A stretch of 47,148 nucleotides of DNA, from the NCBI GenBank assembly GCA_964580575.1, contig CAZOLJ010000033.1:1-47148 (forward strand). Reading direction: 5' to 3'. This document shows, piece by piece, positions 1 through 7,286 of the stretch (within the stretch, counting starts at the first letter, position 1; every line of letters begins with the position of its first letter). The position numbers and the translations under genes are program-made. The stretch comes from CAVPDE01 sp964580575. GTDB lineage: Bacteria; Desulfobacterota; DSM-4660; Desulfatiglandales; HGW-15. The notes under the pieces were generated by a model. That model did no database searches, was not told where the DNA came from, and was given only the letters and a program-made list of their open reading frames with translations.

Positions 1-69
1 GTACGCCGGGTGGTGTGACAGGGAAAGCTGGCGACAGCCTACCTATGTCGATTGAAGGGGGGTGGTCCC

Positions 70-1380
70 ATGCAAAACAGTCAAGGGGTTAAACCGGTAG
101 GGGGGGACGAGCGCAATCTGACCGGGATGGATTTTCTCTTGCTCTGGGCCGGGGCAGCGGTCTCTCTTGCAGAGATCTGGGCCGGGGGTCTCCTGGTCCC
201 TCTGGGACTCATGGGAGGGATCCTGGTGGTTCTCATAGGACACCTCATCGGGAACACACCTCTGGCCCTCGGAGGGATCATCGGCAGCAGGACCGGTCTT
301 CCGACCATGGTCAGTGTGAGACCTTCGTTTGGTGTGCGGGGATCTTACTTTGCCACGGTTCTCAACCTGGTTCAGCTCGTGGGGTGGACCGGAGTCATGA
401 TCTGGATCGGCGGACAAGCGGCACAGGCGGTGTGGCCTTTTCCAGGAGCAGGATTCCAGGGGTGGGCGATTGTCACAGGCGTGGTGACGACCCTCTGGGC
501 TGTTCTGGGACACAGGTTCTGGAAATGGATCCAGCGGATCGCAGTCACGGGGCTTCTCCTCCTGTGCGGTGTGATGACCTATGTGGTGTTCGGTCAGTAT
601 GGGTGGGAACAACTGGCCGGGATTCCTTCCAAGGACTCCATGCCTTTTATGGTCGGGCTTGATCTCGTCATTGCCATGCCGATTTCGTGGCTTCCTCTGG
701 TGTGCGACTACTCGCGGTTCAGCAGGAGCGCTTCGACTGCCTTCTGGGGAACGTGGATCGGCTATTTCCTGGTGAGCTCCTGGATGTTTATCGTCGGTCT
801 CAGCGCCGCTCTCGCCACCCAGTCCGCTACCCCTGACAGCGTGGTGATGCAACTCATGGTCAAGGTGGGCCTTGCCCTGCCGGCCATCATCATCGTGCTC
901 TTCTCCACTTTCACGACCACCTTTCTCGATATCTATTCCACGGCCGTCTCTTCCCTCAACATCTGGCCAGAACTGGGAGAGAGGCGGGGGAGCATCCTGT
1001 GCGGCGTCCTTGGAACGGGTCTGGCCCTGGTGTTTCCTGCTACGGCCTACGAGGCTTTCCTGCTTTTCATCGGTTCCGTGTTCTGCCCTCTGTTCGGAGT
1101 CGTGCTGGCAGACTACTTTTTTCTGCGCAGGAAGAACCACACGGAGCGACCGTTCCATAGACAGGACTTTTACCGGTATTCGGCGGGCTTCAATCCATGG
1201 GCCTTTGTTTCATGGGGAGCCGGATTCGGACTCTATCACCTCGTGCAGAAGACGACCTCCATCGGGTCCTCAATTCCAAGCCTCGCGGCCGCCGGTCTAA
1301 TTTACCTTTTTCTTATGGTGCTGTGGAAACCGGCGGCGGAGATGAAGCCCGCTTCGGTGGTGCCCGGAGGAAAGGGCTAG
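70..1380 (+). CDS. cytX: NCS1-family permease, CytX-type hydroxymethylpyrimidine/cytosine transporter
   Basis: This is a 436-residue integral membrane protein of the nucleobase:cation symporter-1 family. About twelve hydrophobic segments fill the chain, beginning with an early LLLWAGAAVSLAEIWAGG segment and a conserved GGIIGSRTGLPTMVSVRPSF stretch of the kind seen in cytosine and HMP permeases. I chose the ATG at 70, preceded by the purine-rich GAAGGGGGG, over an upstream TTG at 52. The next gene is thiD, so the likely cargo is 4-amino-5-hydroxymethyl-2-methylpyrimidine for thiamin salvage. That substrate is inferred from the neighbour; cytosine or another nucleobase is possible. Only 69 bases of upstream sequence are in the window, so a TPP riboswitch cannot be judged. 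Confidence 0.85.
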   Translation: MQNSQGVKPVGGDERNLTGMDFLLLWAGAAVSLAEIWAGGLLVPLGLMGGILVVLIGHLIGNTPLALGGIIGSRTGLPTMVSVRPSFGVRGSYFATVLNLVQLVGWTGVMIWIGGQAAQAVWPFPGAGFQGWAIVTGVVTTLWAVLGHRFWKWIQRIAVTGLLLLCGVMTYVVFGQYGWEQLAGIPSKDSMPFMVGLDLVIAMPISWLPLVCDYSRFSRSASTAFWGTWIGYFLVSSWMFIVGLSAALATQSATPDSVVMQLMVKVGLALPAIIIVLFSTFTTTFLDIYSTAVSSLNIWPELGERRGSILCGVLGTGLALVFPATAYEAFLLFIGSVFCPLFGVVLADYFFLRRKNHTERPFHRQDFYRYSAGFNPWAFVSWGAGFGLYHLVQKTTSIGSSIPSLAAAGLIYLFLMVLWKPAAEMKPASVVPGGKG

Positions 1381-1383
1381 GGC

Positions 1384-1514
1384 TGTGTCTCTTTACTTGC
1401 TCACCCACGGCTGTCCCCTTCCCCCTCCCCTAGCCCCTCCCGCCCAGGGAGGGGAAGTTTTACTACAACCAGTAGTTTCCTCCCCCCTTGACGGGGGAGG
1501 AGAGGAGGGGGTGT
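1384..1514. repeat. C/G-rich dispersed element, copy 1 (about 130 bp)
   Basis: The cytX-thiD gap is filled by runs such as CCCCTCCCCTAGCCCCTCCC and their complements (GGGAGGGG, GGGGGAGGAG), which can fold into a long hairpin. Its reverse complement matches the block at 13062-13193, including the flanking GTGTCTCT. Shorter relatives lie at 22026-22068, 42201-42257 and 40396-40485. It separates two genes that otherwise form one transcription unit. Confidence 0.75.
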
Positions 1515-1516
1515 AA

Positions 1517-2440
1517 ATGGAAGAGAAAGCGATGAAGCGAATCCTGACTGTTGCCGGTTCTGATTCCGGAGGAGGCGCAGGCATCCAGGCGGACCTGAAG
1601 ACGATCACCGTGCTTGGGGCCTATGGCATGAGCGCCATCACCGCGCTCACCGCACAAAACACTCTCGGGGTCCAGGGTGTTTACCCTGTGCCGGTGGATT
1701 TCATCAGGCTTCAGATGGAAGCGGTTCTTTCCGACATCGGAGCGGATGCGGCAAAGACAGGCATGCTGGCTACTCCGGAAATCGTCAAGGCCGTGGCCGA
1801 GGAGCTGAAGCGATTCAAGGTGGACCTGCTGGTGGTGGACCCCGTCATGGTGGCAAAGAGCGGAGACGCCCTTTTGTCCGAAGAGGCGAGGGGAACCCTC
1901 AAAGAAATCCTGCTTCCCATGGCGACCCTCGTCACTCCGAACCTTCCCGAGGCGTCGGTGCTGAGCGGGTTTCCTGTCCAAGACCTCGAGAGCATGAAAG
2001 AGGCGGCCAGAGCGATCAGGGACCTGGGCCCCAGGTACGTGCTGATCAAAGGAGGTCATCTCGAAAAAGAAGCCGTGGACCTTCTCTTTGACGGCCAGAA
2101 GTTCGAGGCTTACGAGGCTCCCCGCCTTTCGAACAGGAACACCCACGGCACCGGGTGCACCTATTCGGCGGCGCTTACAACGTTTCTTGCCCAGGGGCTT
2201 CCTGTACGAGATGCCGTTGCGGAAGCCAAGCGATTCATTACGAGAGCGATTCGCCATGGGCTGGCCATGGGCTCAGGCCATGGCCCCACCAATCCCTATG
2301 CCCATGTGCTCCTTCACAAGGAAAGAGGAAATCGTGCTGTGAGCACCGGGCAAGGCCCCAGGAAATGCGTTCGGCCTTTAACCCATGACTTGAAGCCCCT
2401 ACGCACAGGTGCTCCTGAGAAAGGAGAGGGAAATATTTGA
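1517..2440 (+). CDS. thiD: Hydroxymethylpyrimidine/phosphomethylpyrimidine kinase
   Basis: ThiD phosphorylates HMP and HMP-P with ATP in the cytosol to supply the pyrimidine half of thiamin. The 307-residue product opens with RILTVAGSDSGGGAGIQAD, the ThiD/PfkB-type substrate loop. It continues with VVDPVMVAKSGDALL and ends the kinase domain with NTHGTGCTYSAAL, the anion-hole and catalytic-base motif. The start at 1517 has a strong GGAGGAGAGGAGGGGG upstream; an internal ATG at 1532 begins right at the conserved core. The C-terminus runs about 40 residues beyond the usual 265-residue length and shows no recognisable domain. Location behind a CytX-like permease supports pyrimidine salvage. Confidence 0.93.
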   Translation: MEEKAMKRILTVAGSDSGGGAGIQADLKTITVLGAYGMSAITALTAQNTLGVQGVYPVPVDFIRLQMEAVLSDIGADAAKTGMLATPEIVKAVAEELKRFKVDLLVVDPVMVAKSGDALLSEEARGTLKEILLPMATLVTPNLPEASVLSGFPVQDLESMKEAARAIRDLGPRYVLIKGGHLEKEAVDLLFDGQKFEAYEAPRLSNRNTHGTGCTYSAALTTFLAQGLPVRDAVAEAKRFITRAIRHGLAMGSGHGPTNPYAHVLLHKERGNRAVSTGQGPRKCVRPLTHDLKPLRTGAPEKGEGNI

Positions 2441-2506
2441 CGGAGAGGGTTGAAATCTGCTAAAAAAGATATTTAATACCATTAAGGGAACTAATGGGAA
2501 TCCAAG

Positions 2507-2528
2507 GATTAGCCTTTAAGGGCTAATC
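2507..2528. promoter_or_regulatory. Perfect 8-bp palindrome upstream of the response regulator
   Basis: GATTAGCC and GGCTAATC are separated by six bases in the 141-base gap after thiD. No T-run follows, so it is a poor intrinsic terminator. It could be an operator for the downstream response-regulator gene or a transcript hairpin. The rest of the gap is AT-rich and could hold that gene's promoter. Confidence 0.35.
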
Positions 2529-2581
2529 AGGCTCCTGACGACATTCACCCGTTTTTTCAACAAAGAAGAGGAGGCTCCGCC

Positions 2582-3088
2582 ATGGCAGATACCAGTCTAT
2601 TGCAGGACAAAAAAATTCTTGTTGTGGACGATGAACCGGACATTCTGGAAATCATGCAGGAAACTCTGAGAATGTGCAGAGTCGTCACTGCAGCCAACTT
2701 CGAGGATGCCAAGGAGTTCCTGGAGACTCAATATTTTGACGTTGCCGTGCTGGATATCATGGGTGTGGACGGCTATGGGCTGTTGAGGATCTGCAATCAG
2801 AAGAAAATACCGGCCGTGATGCTGACCGCTCACGCCTTCAACCCGCCGAACCTGGTGAGATCCATTAGGGAGGGGGCAGCAGGCTACCTTCCCAAGGAAG
2901 AGATTTCAAGAGTCGCTGAATTCCTGAATGACGTCCTTGTTGCTAAGGCGACCGGCAAAAATCCTTGGGGCGCCTGGCAGGACAGGCTGCCGACTTCCTA
3001 TTTTGAAAAGCGTTGGGGCGCAGCCTGGAGGGACACGGACAAGGAATTCTGGAAGACCTTCAAGGAGAGCCTCAAAGCCAGGAAGTAG
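2582..3088 (+). CDS. Single-domain response regulator (CheY-like receiver with short C-terminal tail)
   Basis: This 168-residue cytosolic receiver protein has KILVVDDEPDILE at residues 11-23 (acid pair D16/D17). The phosphoacceptor is D58 in AVLDIMGVDGYGLL, the switch threonine is T82 and the conserved lysine is K105 in AGYLPKE. No DNA-binding or enzymatic output domain follows. Instead there is a roughly 40-residue Trp/Lys-rich tail (WQDRLP, WGAAW, EFWKTF). The ATG at 2582 has AAGAGGAGG upstream. No histidine kinase lies in the window, so the partner is unknown. The receiver would act by phosphorylation-dependent protein contact. Confidence 0.88.
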   Translation: MADTSLLQDKKILVVDDEPDILEIMQETLRMCRVVTAANFEDAKEFLETQYFDVAVLDIMGVDGYGLLRICNQKKIPAVMLTAHAFNPPNLVRSIREGAAGYLPKEEISRVAEFLNDVLVAKATGKNPWGAWQDRLPTSYFEKRWGAAWRDTDKEFWKTFKESLKARK

Positions 3089-3097
3089 ACTCAATTT

Positions 3098-3252
3098 CAC
3101 CACAGAGTCACAAAAGAGAGGGACAAAGGGACAAAGTAGCAAAGGCACAAAGCAGAAACTGCTATTTTTTTCTTTAACCTTTGTCACTTTGTTCCTGTGT
3201 GACTTTGTCCCTTGTTTTACTTTGTGCCTCTGTCCCTTTGTGCCTTTCCTGT
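3098..3252. repeat. CACAAAGG-word repeat array, copy 1
   Basis: The left half is made of degenerate words (GGGACAAAG, GGCACAAAG). After a T-rich centre (ATTTTTTTCTTTAACC) the right half carries the complements (CTTTGTCAC, CTTTGTGCC, CCCTTTGTGCC), so the whole can fold into a long imperfect hairpin. Further copies lie at 6834-7016, 19079-19232 and 23245-23372. It sits between convergent genes and may serve as a bidirectional terminator. Confidence 0.85.
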
Positions 3253-3253
3253 G

Positions 3254-4234
3254 TTACTGGGCGATGCGGTCGGCAAGCACTCCCACGGCGACCACGAAGT
3301 GGTGGGAGCGGTTCCACCGGTAGATGACGCGGTAATTCTCCATGGCCATAAAGGCGCGACCCTTTTGCCCGTCCGGCGCCACGACCGAGGCAAGCCAGGC
3401 GGAGTTGTTTTTCACGTTTTCCCCTCGAAGGTGAAGCACTCCCAGTTTTTCCCACTCCTCGATAGATTTTCGATTGTCCAGGCCCGCCAGGGTCCTGTCG
3501 AAATCTTTTGGCAGGTTAACTTCCCACCCCCAGGGCTGATCGCGCACCCATCCTGACCTGGAAAGATAATTTGCCGCTGAGGCAAGAATATCCTCCAGGT
3601 TGCTCCAGATGTCGATCCGGCCGTCCCCGTTGCAGTCCACCGCGTAGCTGTAAAACGTGGAGGGCATGAACTGGAGCTGTCCTGTGGCGCCGGCCCACGA
3701 CCCTAGCATCTTGTCCGGGGAGATGTGGCCGCGATCAATAATGCGGAGGGCGTAGAGCAACTCGGTTCTGAAAAAGTCGCTGCGGGAACCGCCATAGGCG
3801 AGCGTGGCCGTAGCATCGAGGACCGGGAACCCCCCGGTAAGCCTTCCGAAGTCGGTTTCAATCCCCCAGAGGGCAACGAGATAATGAGCCGGCACGCCGT
3901 AGCGCTCCTGCATCTTGTCAAGCAATGCTTGGTGCTCGGTAAGGACCTCCCGGCCGCGCAAAGTCCTGGCCTCGGAAGCGACTCGAATCAAGTATTCTTC
4001 CACGGTGAACTTGAATTCCGGTTGGTTCTTCTGGAGCTCGACGACCTTGGGAAGATACTGGACTCTGCTCAGAGCAGACTGAATCGTCGCCTGAGAGATG
4101 CCCTTGGCCGCGGCCTCAGTTCGGAAATCCGCGAGCCATGCCTCGAAGCTTTTCTTCTTTTGAGCGGAGGCTGGGAAGGGGATGATCAAGAAGCACAAAA
4201 GGGGGATCAACAGAAGCAGAATCTTTTTTGTCAT
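3254..4234 (-). CDS. mltB: Lytic murein transglycosylase, MltB family
   Basis: The protein should cleave peptidoglycan glycan strands to 1,6-anhydromuropeptides in the periplasm. It has 326 residues with an N-terminal export signal (MTKKILLLLIPLLCFLIIPF, then ASAQ). The catalytic Glu lies in ALWGIETDFG. The MltB signatures GQLQFMPSTFYSYAVD and GDGRIDIWSNLEDILASAAN follow. The ATG at 4234 was chosen because it starts the signal peptide; a longer frame from 4300 adds 22 unconvincing residues. SASAQ has no lipobox Cys, so a soluble periplasmic form is more likely than a lipoprotein. It is unrelated in function to the phenol locus next door and ends directly against a repeat array. Confidence 0.9.
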   Translation of the reverse strand: MTKKILLLLIPLLCFLIIPFPASAQKKKSFEAWLADFRTEAAAKGISQATIQSALSRVQYLPKVVELQKNQPEFKFTVEEYLIRVASEARTLRGREVLTEHQALLDKMQERYGVPAHYLVALWGIETDFGRLTGGFPVLDATATLAYGGSRSDFFRTELLYALRIIDRGHISPDKMLGSWAGATGQLQFMPSTFYSYAVDCNGDGRIDIWSNLEDILASAANYLSRSGWVRDQPWGWEVNLPKDFDRTLAGLDNRKSIEEWEKLGVLHLRGENVKNNSAWLASVVAPDGQKGRAFMAMENYRVIYRWNRSHHFVVAVGVLADRIAQ

Positions 4235-4329
4235 GAGACGTCGGTCCTTTCGCAAAGGACCATAGTATGATTGCGCGTTGCCTGTCAAACAATTCGGCAA
4301 CTTGACAGTTTCGTTTCGCAGAAAAAGGT

Positions 4330-4425
4330 TGTCATCTCGACCCCTTCGACAAGCTCAGGATAAACTCCGGGAGAGATCTTTGAGGTATCCTCGATGGGAA
4401 GATTTCTCGCTTCGCTCGAAATGAC
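4330..4425. repeat. Dispersed palindromic element ending in GTCATCTCGA / TCGAAATGAC
   Basis: The ends GTCATCTCGA and TCGAAATGAC are imperfect inverted repeats about 96 bp apart. The interior holds CCCCTTCGACAAGCTCAGG and GATTTCTCGCTTCGCTCG, phrases that are common in intergenic mobile mini-elements of many bacteria. There is one copy in the window, between ribK-like and mltB. Confidence 0.6.
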
Positions 4426-4469
4426 AGAGGCTGGATCCGGTGGGATTGTAGGACGGGGGATGGGGGGTT

Positions 4470-4853
4470 CTAGAGGAGCTCGACTTCGATAACGTCGCCC
4501 GCGTTGAGGGAAAGGGTCTTTCGCACGTGCACAGGGGCGATGAGCTCCAGCTTGTTCCTGGGATAGTCCGCGACACAGGGAAAAACAATGGCGCCTTTGA
4601 TTTTTCCCGCGATAAGAACGGGATAGCACTTGGCGCTGCAAAAGGAAGCCTGCTGCGGCGTGATCTCGACGCCCTCACGCGCCTTGAGGGACTCGAAGGC
4701 TTTGAGATCTGAGGGTTCCGTGATCTCCAGGTTGAGGGTCCCGGGATAGGCGTCTATGGCGAGTTTGCAGGCAAACTGGTTCTTGACCCAGGGAACCTGG
4801 GTGAAATCCGACGCCACCCGGATTCCGTCTACGATTTTCCCGCGAATCTTAAT
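4470..4853 (-). CDS. ribK: CTP-dependent riboflavin kinase-like protein (DUF120 / archaeal RibK family)
   Basis: DUF120 proteins make FMN from riboflavin using CTP, mainly in archaea. The match here is the YPGTLNLEI nucleotide/flavin loop, then IAGKIKGAIVFP and LELIAPVHVRKTLSLNAGD near the C-terminus, in the family order and at family length (about 127 residues). The conserved N-terminal strand (RGKIVDGIRVASDF) lies upstream of the only conventional start, a GTG at 4817. Including it requires the rare codon ATT at 4853, which overlaps the ubiX stop and has AAGGGGA upstream. Starting at GTG would give a clipped 115-residue protein. Placement behind ubiX suggests FMN supply for prenyl-FMN synthesis. 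Confidence 0.8.
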   Translation of the reverse strand: MKIRGKIVDGIRVASDFTQVPWVKNQFACKLAIDAYPGTLNLEITEPSDLKAFESLKAREGVEITPQQASFCSAKCYPVLIAGKIKGAIVFPCVADYPRNKLELIAPVHVRKTLSLNAGDVIEVELL

Positions 4854-5448
4854 TGGAGGTCCCCTTCTTTTTCAGGGCATTCTTCAATTTCTTGCTTCCC
4901 CAGCGGTTGAAAAGGGTGTGGTCGATGTTAAACACATCGAGAGCTCTTCCAACCGTGTGATTGATGATATCATCCAGGGTCTTTGGAAGAAAATAGAAAG
5001 CCGGAATCGGGGGGAGGATCACGGCTCCCGCGTCGGCCGCATTCAGCATCAAAGTGAGGTGGCCTCTGTGAAGAGGCGTCTCTCTCACGACAAGGACCAG
5101 TTTTCGCCTCTCCTTCAAGGCTACGTCGGCGGCGCGGATCAGGAGATTCTCGTTGTAAGAATTGGCGATGGCGGAAAGGCTCTTGATGGAGCAGGGGATA
5201 ACGACCATGCCTTCCGCGTGAAAAGAGCCACTCGAAATGTCGGCGCCCACGTCTTCCATGTTGTAGGTGACGCTGGCCAGCGCTTTCACCTGCTCCAGGG
5301 TCCAGTGCGTTTCCATGCGAATGGTTTTCTCTGCAGAGTCGGAAATCACCAGGTGGGTTTCCACATCGGATTTGGAAAGGAACTCCAGCAGCCTGATCCC
5401 GTAAATGGCGCCTGTAGCGCCTGAGATGCCCACCACCAGTCTTTTCAT
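4849..5448 (-). CDS. ubiX: Flavin prenyltransferase UbiX
   Basis: UbiX joins FMN and dimethylallyl phosphate to make prenyl-FMN, the cofactor of UbiD enzymes. The 199-residue product shows the Rossmann-like start VVGISGATGAIYGIRLLEFL, the SDSAEKTIRME segment, and the prenyl/flavin-site signature PCSIKSLSAIANSYNENLL with IRAADVALKERRKLVLVVRE. PAFYFLPKTLDDIINHTVGR follows near the C-terminus. Its ATG overlaps the stop of the upstream UbiD gene by four bases (ATGA), so translation is probably coupled. It sits within a locus with three UbiD proteins and next to a riboflavin kinase, consistent with dedicated cofactor provision. Confidence 0.95.
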   Translation of the reverse strand: MKRLVVGISGATGAIYGIRLLEFLSKSDVETHLVISDSAEKTIRMETHWTLEQVKALASVTYNMEDVGADISSGSFHAEGMVVIPCSIKSLSAIANSYNENLLIRAADVALKERRKLVLVVRETPLHRGHLTLMLNAADAGAVILPPIPAFYFLPKTLDDIINHTVGRALDVFNIDHTLFNRWGSKKLKNALKKKGTSN

Positions 5449-6818
5449 TTTATCCTCCCCATGAGGTCCTTGAGCACAGGAGCTAACCCACGCTTCACTT
5501 CTTCAGGAACATCCACTTTTTCGAACCCCTCCTTTTTGGGATGGGTGGCATCCAAACCCATCTTGGTGGTGAGGAAGCCCTCTCCGGTCCATCGGGAAGA
5601 GGGATCAATGGGCTGGCCCCTGAGCTCGGGGATGACGATCAGATCACGGTCCGCTTGGAATCGGGTGGCCAAAGCCCACTCCACCTCCTGGTCATCCTGG
5701 GGGTCCACATCCACATCGACCACCACCACCTTCTTGACCATGGTAAAGGAGAGCGCCAAGGTGAGGGCCCTTCGTATTTCTCCCTTGTGGTCTGTGTCCA
5801 TGCTCATGACCACGTGGGACCCGAAGGTCATGGGCAAGAGATGAATCTGACGGAGCGAAGGGATTTCCTTCCTCATCTTAGGGATGAAGTCAAGACCGTG
5901 GACGAGGTAGAGGAGGGTGTCCACTTCTCGGGCCCAGGGCACGACGGCATGGTACAAAGCGCCCTTCCGGTACTTGAAGCCGGTGACATGGATGGTCGGG
6001 CTTTTGCCGAAGGCCATGTAGTACCCGCTCGATTCGCCGAGCGTTCCGTCTTCCTCCTTGTCCTTGGGGTCGATGTACCCTTCGATGACGATCTCGCCAT
6101 GGGCCGGGATGTCCAGGTCCACGGTCTCGGCCATTGTCGTCTCCACAGGTTCCCCCTTGAGCCCTCCTGCCACGGAGAGCTTGTCGGTTCCTGCCGGGAC
6201 CTTGAAGATGGAGGCGACGAAGACCGCAGGAGGGACGCCGATCACCGTGGCGATCTCCATCTTCTTCCCTTCTTTTCGGTGCATCGAATAGATGTCGGCC
6301 AGGGGCGGATTGAGGAGAGAAATGCCCAGGGTGCTTTTCCCTCGCACCTCCATGCGGTGGAGTCCCCGGCCGGTCACTTCGGTCGTGGGGTCTCTGGCCG
6401 AAGAAATGCCCGAGGTGATGTAAGGCCCCGAGTCTTTCGAGTAGTGCGTCAGAGCAGGAAGGACTTTGAGAAGGTCCAGCTTGCCCATGGGGACACGGAT
6501 TTCCTCAGAGGAATTCTCTGAAATCAGCACAGGGGGGATCCTCTTCTCCAGCCTAGGGATGACGTCTTCAAGAAGACGGCCTTCTTCAAGCCCCAGGGCG
6601 AGAGCGAGGCGACTGATGGTTCCGAACAGATTCCCTATGACGGAAATCTCAAACCCCTTGGCCTTTTTAAAAAGCACGGCCGGCGCTCTCCTCTTCCCCA
6701 GTTCGGAGAGGATCGTGGACATCTCGTATTTGGGATCAAAGGGTTTTGAGAGGGAGAGCAACTCTCCCTCTTTCCTCAACACTTTGATGAAGTCTCTGAG
6801 TGTCCGATGAGTTTGCAA
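5445..6818 (-). CDS. UbiD-family prenyl-FMN-dependent (de)carboxylase, third paralogue
   Basis: This UbiD protein of about 457 residues starts THRTLRDFIKVLRKEGELL. I place the start at the TTG at 6818, which has GGAGGT six bases upstream; the frame upstream of it is only repeat sequence. UbiD landmarks are GRGLHRMEVR (prFMN-contacting Arg) and DGTLGESSGYYMAFG near residue 260, where the usual first Glu of E-x4-E is Asp. TDHKGEIRRALTLAL and VVVDVDVDPQDDQEVEWALATRFQ follow near the C-terminus. It differs clearly from the other two UbiDs, which resemble PpcA/PpcB, and is coupled to ubiX. It may act on 4-hydroxybenzoate, a different phenolic acid, or support the carboxylase. Which of these is unresolved. 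Confidence 0.87.
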   Translation of the reverse strand: MQTHRTLRDFIKVLRKEGELLSLSKPFDPKYEMSTILSELGKRRAPAVLFKKAKGFEISVIGNLFGTISRLALALGLEEGRLLEDVIPRLEKRIPPVLISENSSEEIRVPMGKLDLLKVLPALTHYSKDSGPYITSGISSARDPTTEVTGRGLHRMEVRGKSTLGISLLNPPLADIYSMHRKEGKKMEIATVIGVPPAVFVASIFKVPAGTDKLSVAGGLKGEPVETTMAETVDLDIPAHGEIVIEGYIDPKDKEEDGTLGESSGYYMAFGKSPTIHVTGFKYRKGALYHAVVPWAREVDTLLYLVHGLDFIPKMRKEIPSLRQIHLLPMTFGSHVVMSMDTDHKGEIRRALTLALSFTMVKKVVVVDVDVDPQDDQEVEWALATRFQADRDLIVIPELRGQPIDPSSRWTGEGFLTTKMGLDATHPKKEGFEKVDVPEEVKRGLAPVLKDLMGRIK

Positions 6819-6833
6819 AAGGACCTCCAAGAT

Positions 6834-7016
6834 ACAGGCACAAAGGCACAAAGCAGAGAAGAGGGATACAGAGGGACATAGGCACAGAGGCACAACGCAA
6901 AACAAGGGACATAGTCACACAGGCACAGAGGGACAAAGCAGAAGACTTCTTCTTTTCTTTACCCTTTGCATCTTTGTCCCTTTGTCCCTCCGGCTGTCGG
7001 CTTCAGCCGACAGCCG
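6834..7016. repeat. CACAAAGG-word repeat array, copy 2, with terminal palindrome
   Basis: It has the same word structure as the copy at 3098. A stretch from the left half (CAAAGCAGAGAAGAGGGATA and onward) recurs at 19107-19160, and the right half (CAGAAGACTTCTTC onward) recurs at 23283. The end facing the next gene is a perfect hairpin, CGGCTGTCGGCT-TC-AGCCGACAGCCG split by two bases (6991-7016). It separates the third UbiD gene from the PpcC-like gene and may attenuate transcription between them. Confidence 0.85.
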
Positions 7017-7017
7017 T

Positions 7018-7275
7018 TTATTGGAACTTGTTCACCTCTTTGAGGATCTTGACGGACCAGGGTTTCTCCTGGAGTTGTCCCCTTCCCAGCCGGACCCAGA
7101 GCTTGTCCGGGTATTTCTTCTCGTTTTTCGACACCATGACCGAGGCGAAGAACCCGCGGTACTTGTATCGCCGGTCCTCAGGGGTCAGGTCGCGAAGGAT
7201 CATCTCCATTTCCTTGTCTTCAGGAACCAAAGCCAGATCGGTGAGGACATAGGTATCGTATTCCTTTTTCGCCAT
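7018..7275 (-). CDS. ppcC: Small PpcC-like subunit of phenylphosphate carboxylase
   Basis: This 85-residue (about 10 kDa), charged, soluble protein begins MAKKEYDTYVLTDLALVPED and contains YKYRGFFASVMVSK. Established background: phenylphosphate carboxylase of Thauera aromatica has 54-, 53-, 18- and 10-kDa subunits, the smallest being unique. Here a protein of that size lies 11 bases after a PpcA/B-like UbiD and close to HAD proteins of 18-20 kDa, so I assign it by size, order and composition. It has no catalytic motif. A different small structural protein cannot be excluded. Confidence 0.6.
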   Translation of the reverse strand: MAKKEYDTYVLTDLALVPEDKEMEMILRDLTPEDRRYKYRGFFASVMVSKNEKKYPDKLWVRLGRGQLQEKPWSVKILKEVNKFQ

Positions 7276-7286
7276 TTCTAGTCTCC

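Noticed and set aside
1..69. TPP riboswitch before the permease gene
   Set aside because: No CUGAGA-type thi-box is recognisable in the 69 bases available. The relevant leader may lie outside the window.
43..1158. 371-codon frame antisense to the permease
   Set aside because: It is Arg/His/Pro-rich low-complexity translation, explained by the GC-rich membrane-protein gene on the plus strand.
3098..3252. CRISPR-like array
   Set aside because: The words are short, degenerate and lack unique spacers. The array is palindromic overall and no cas gene is present.
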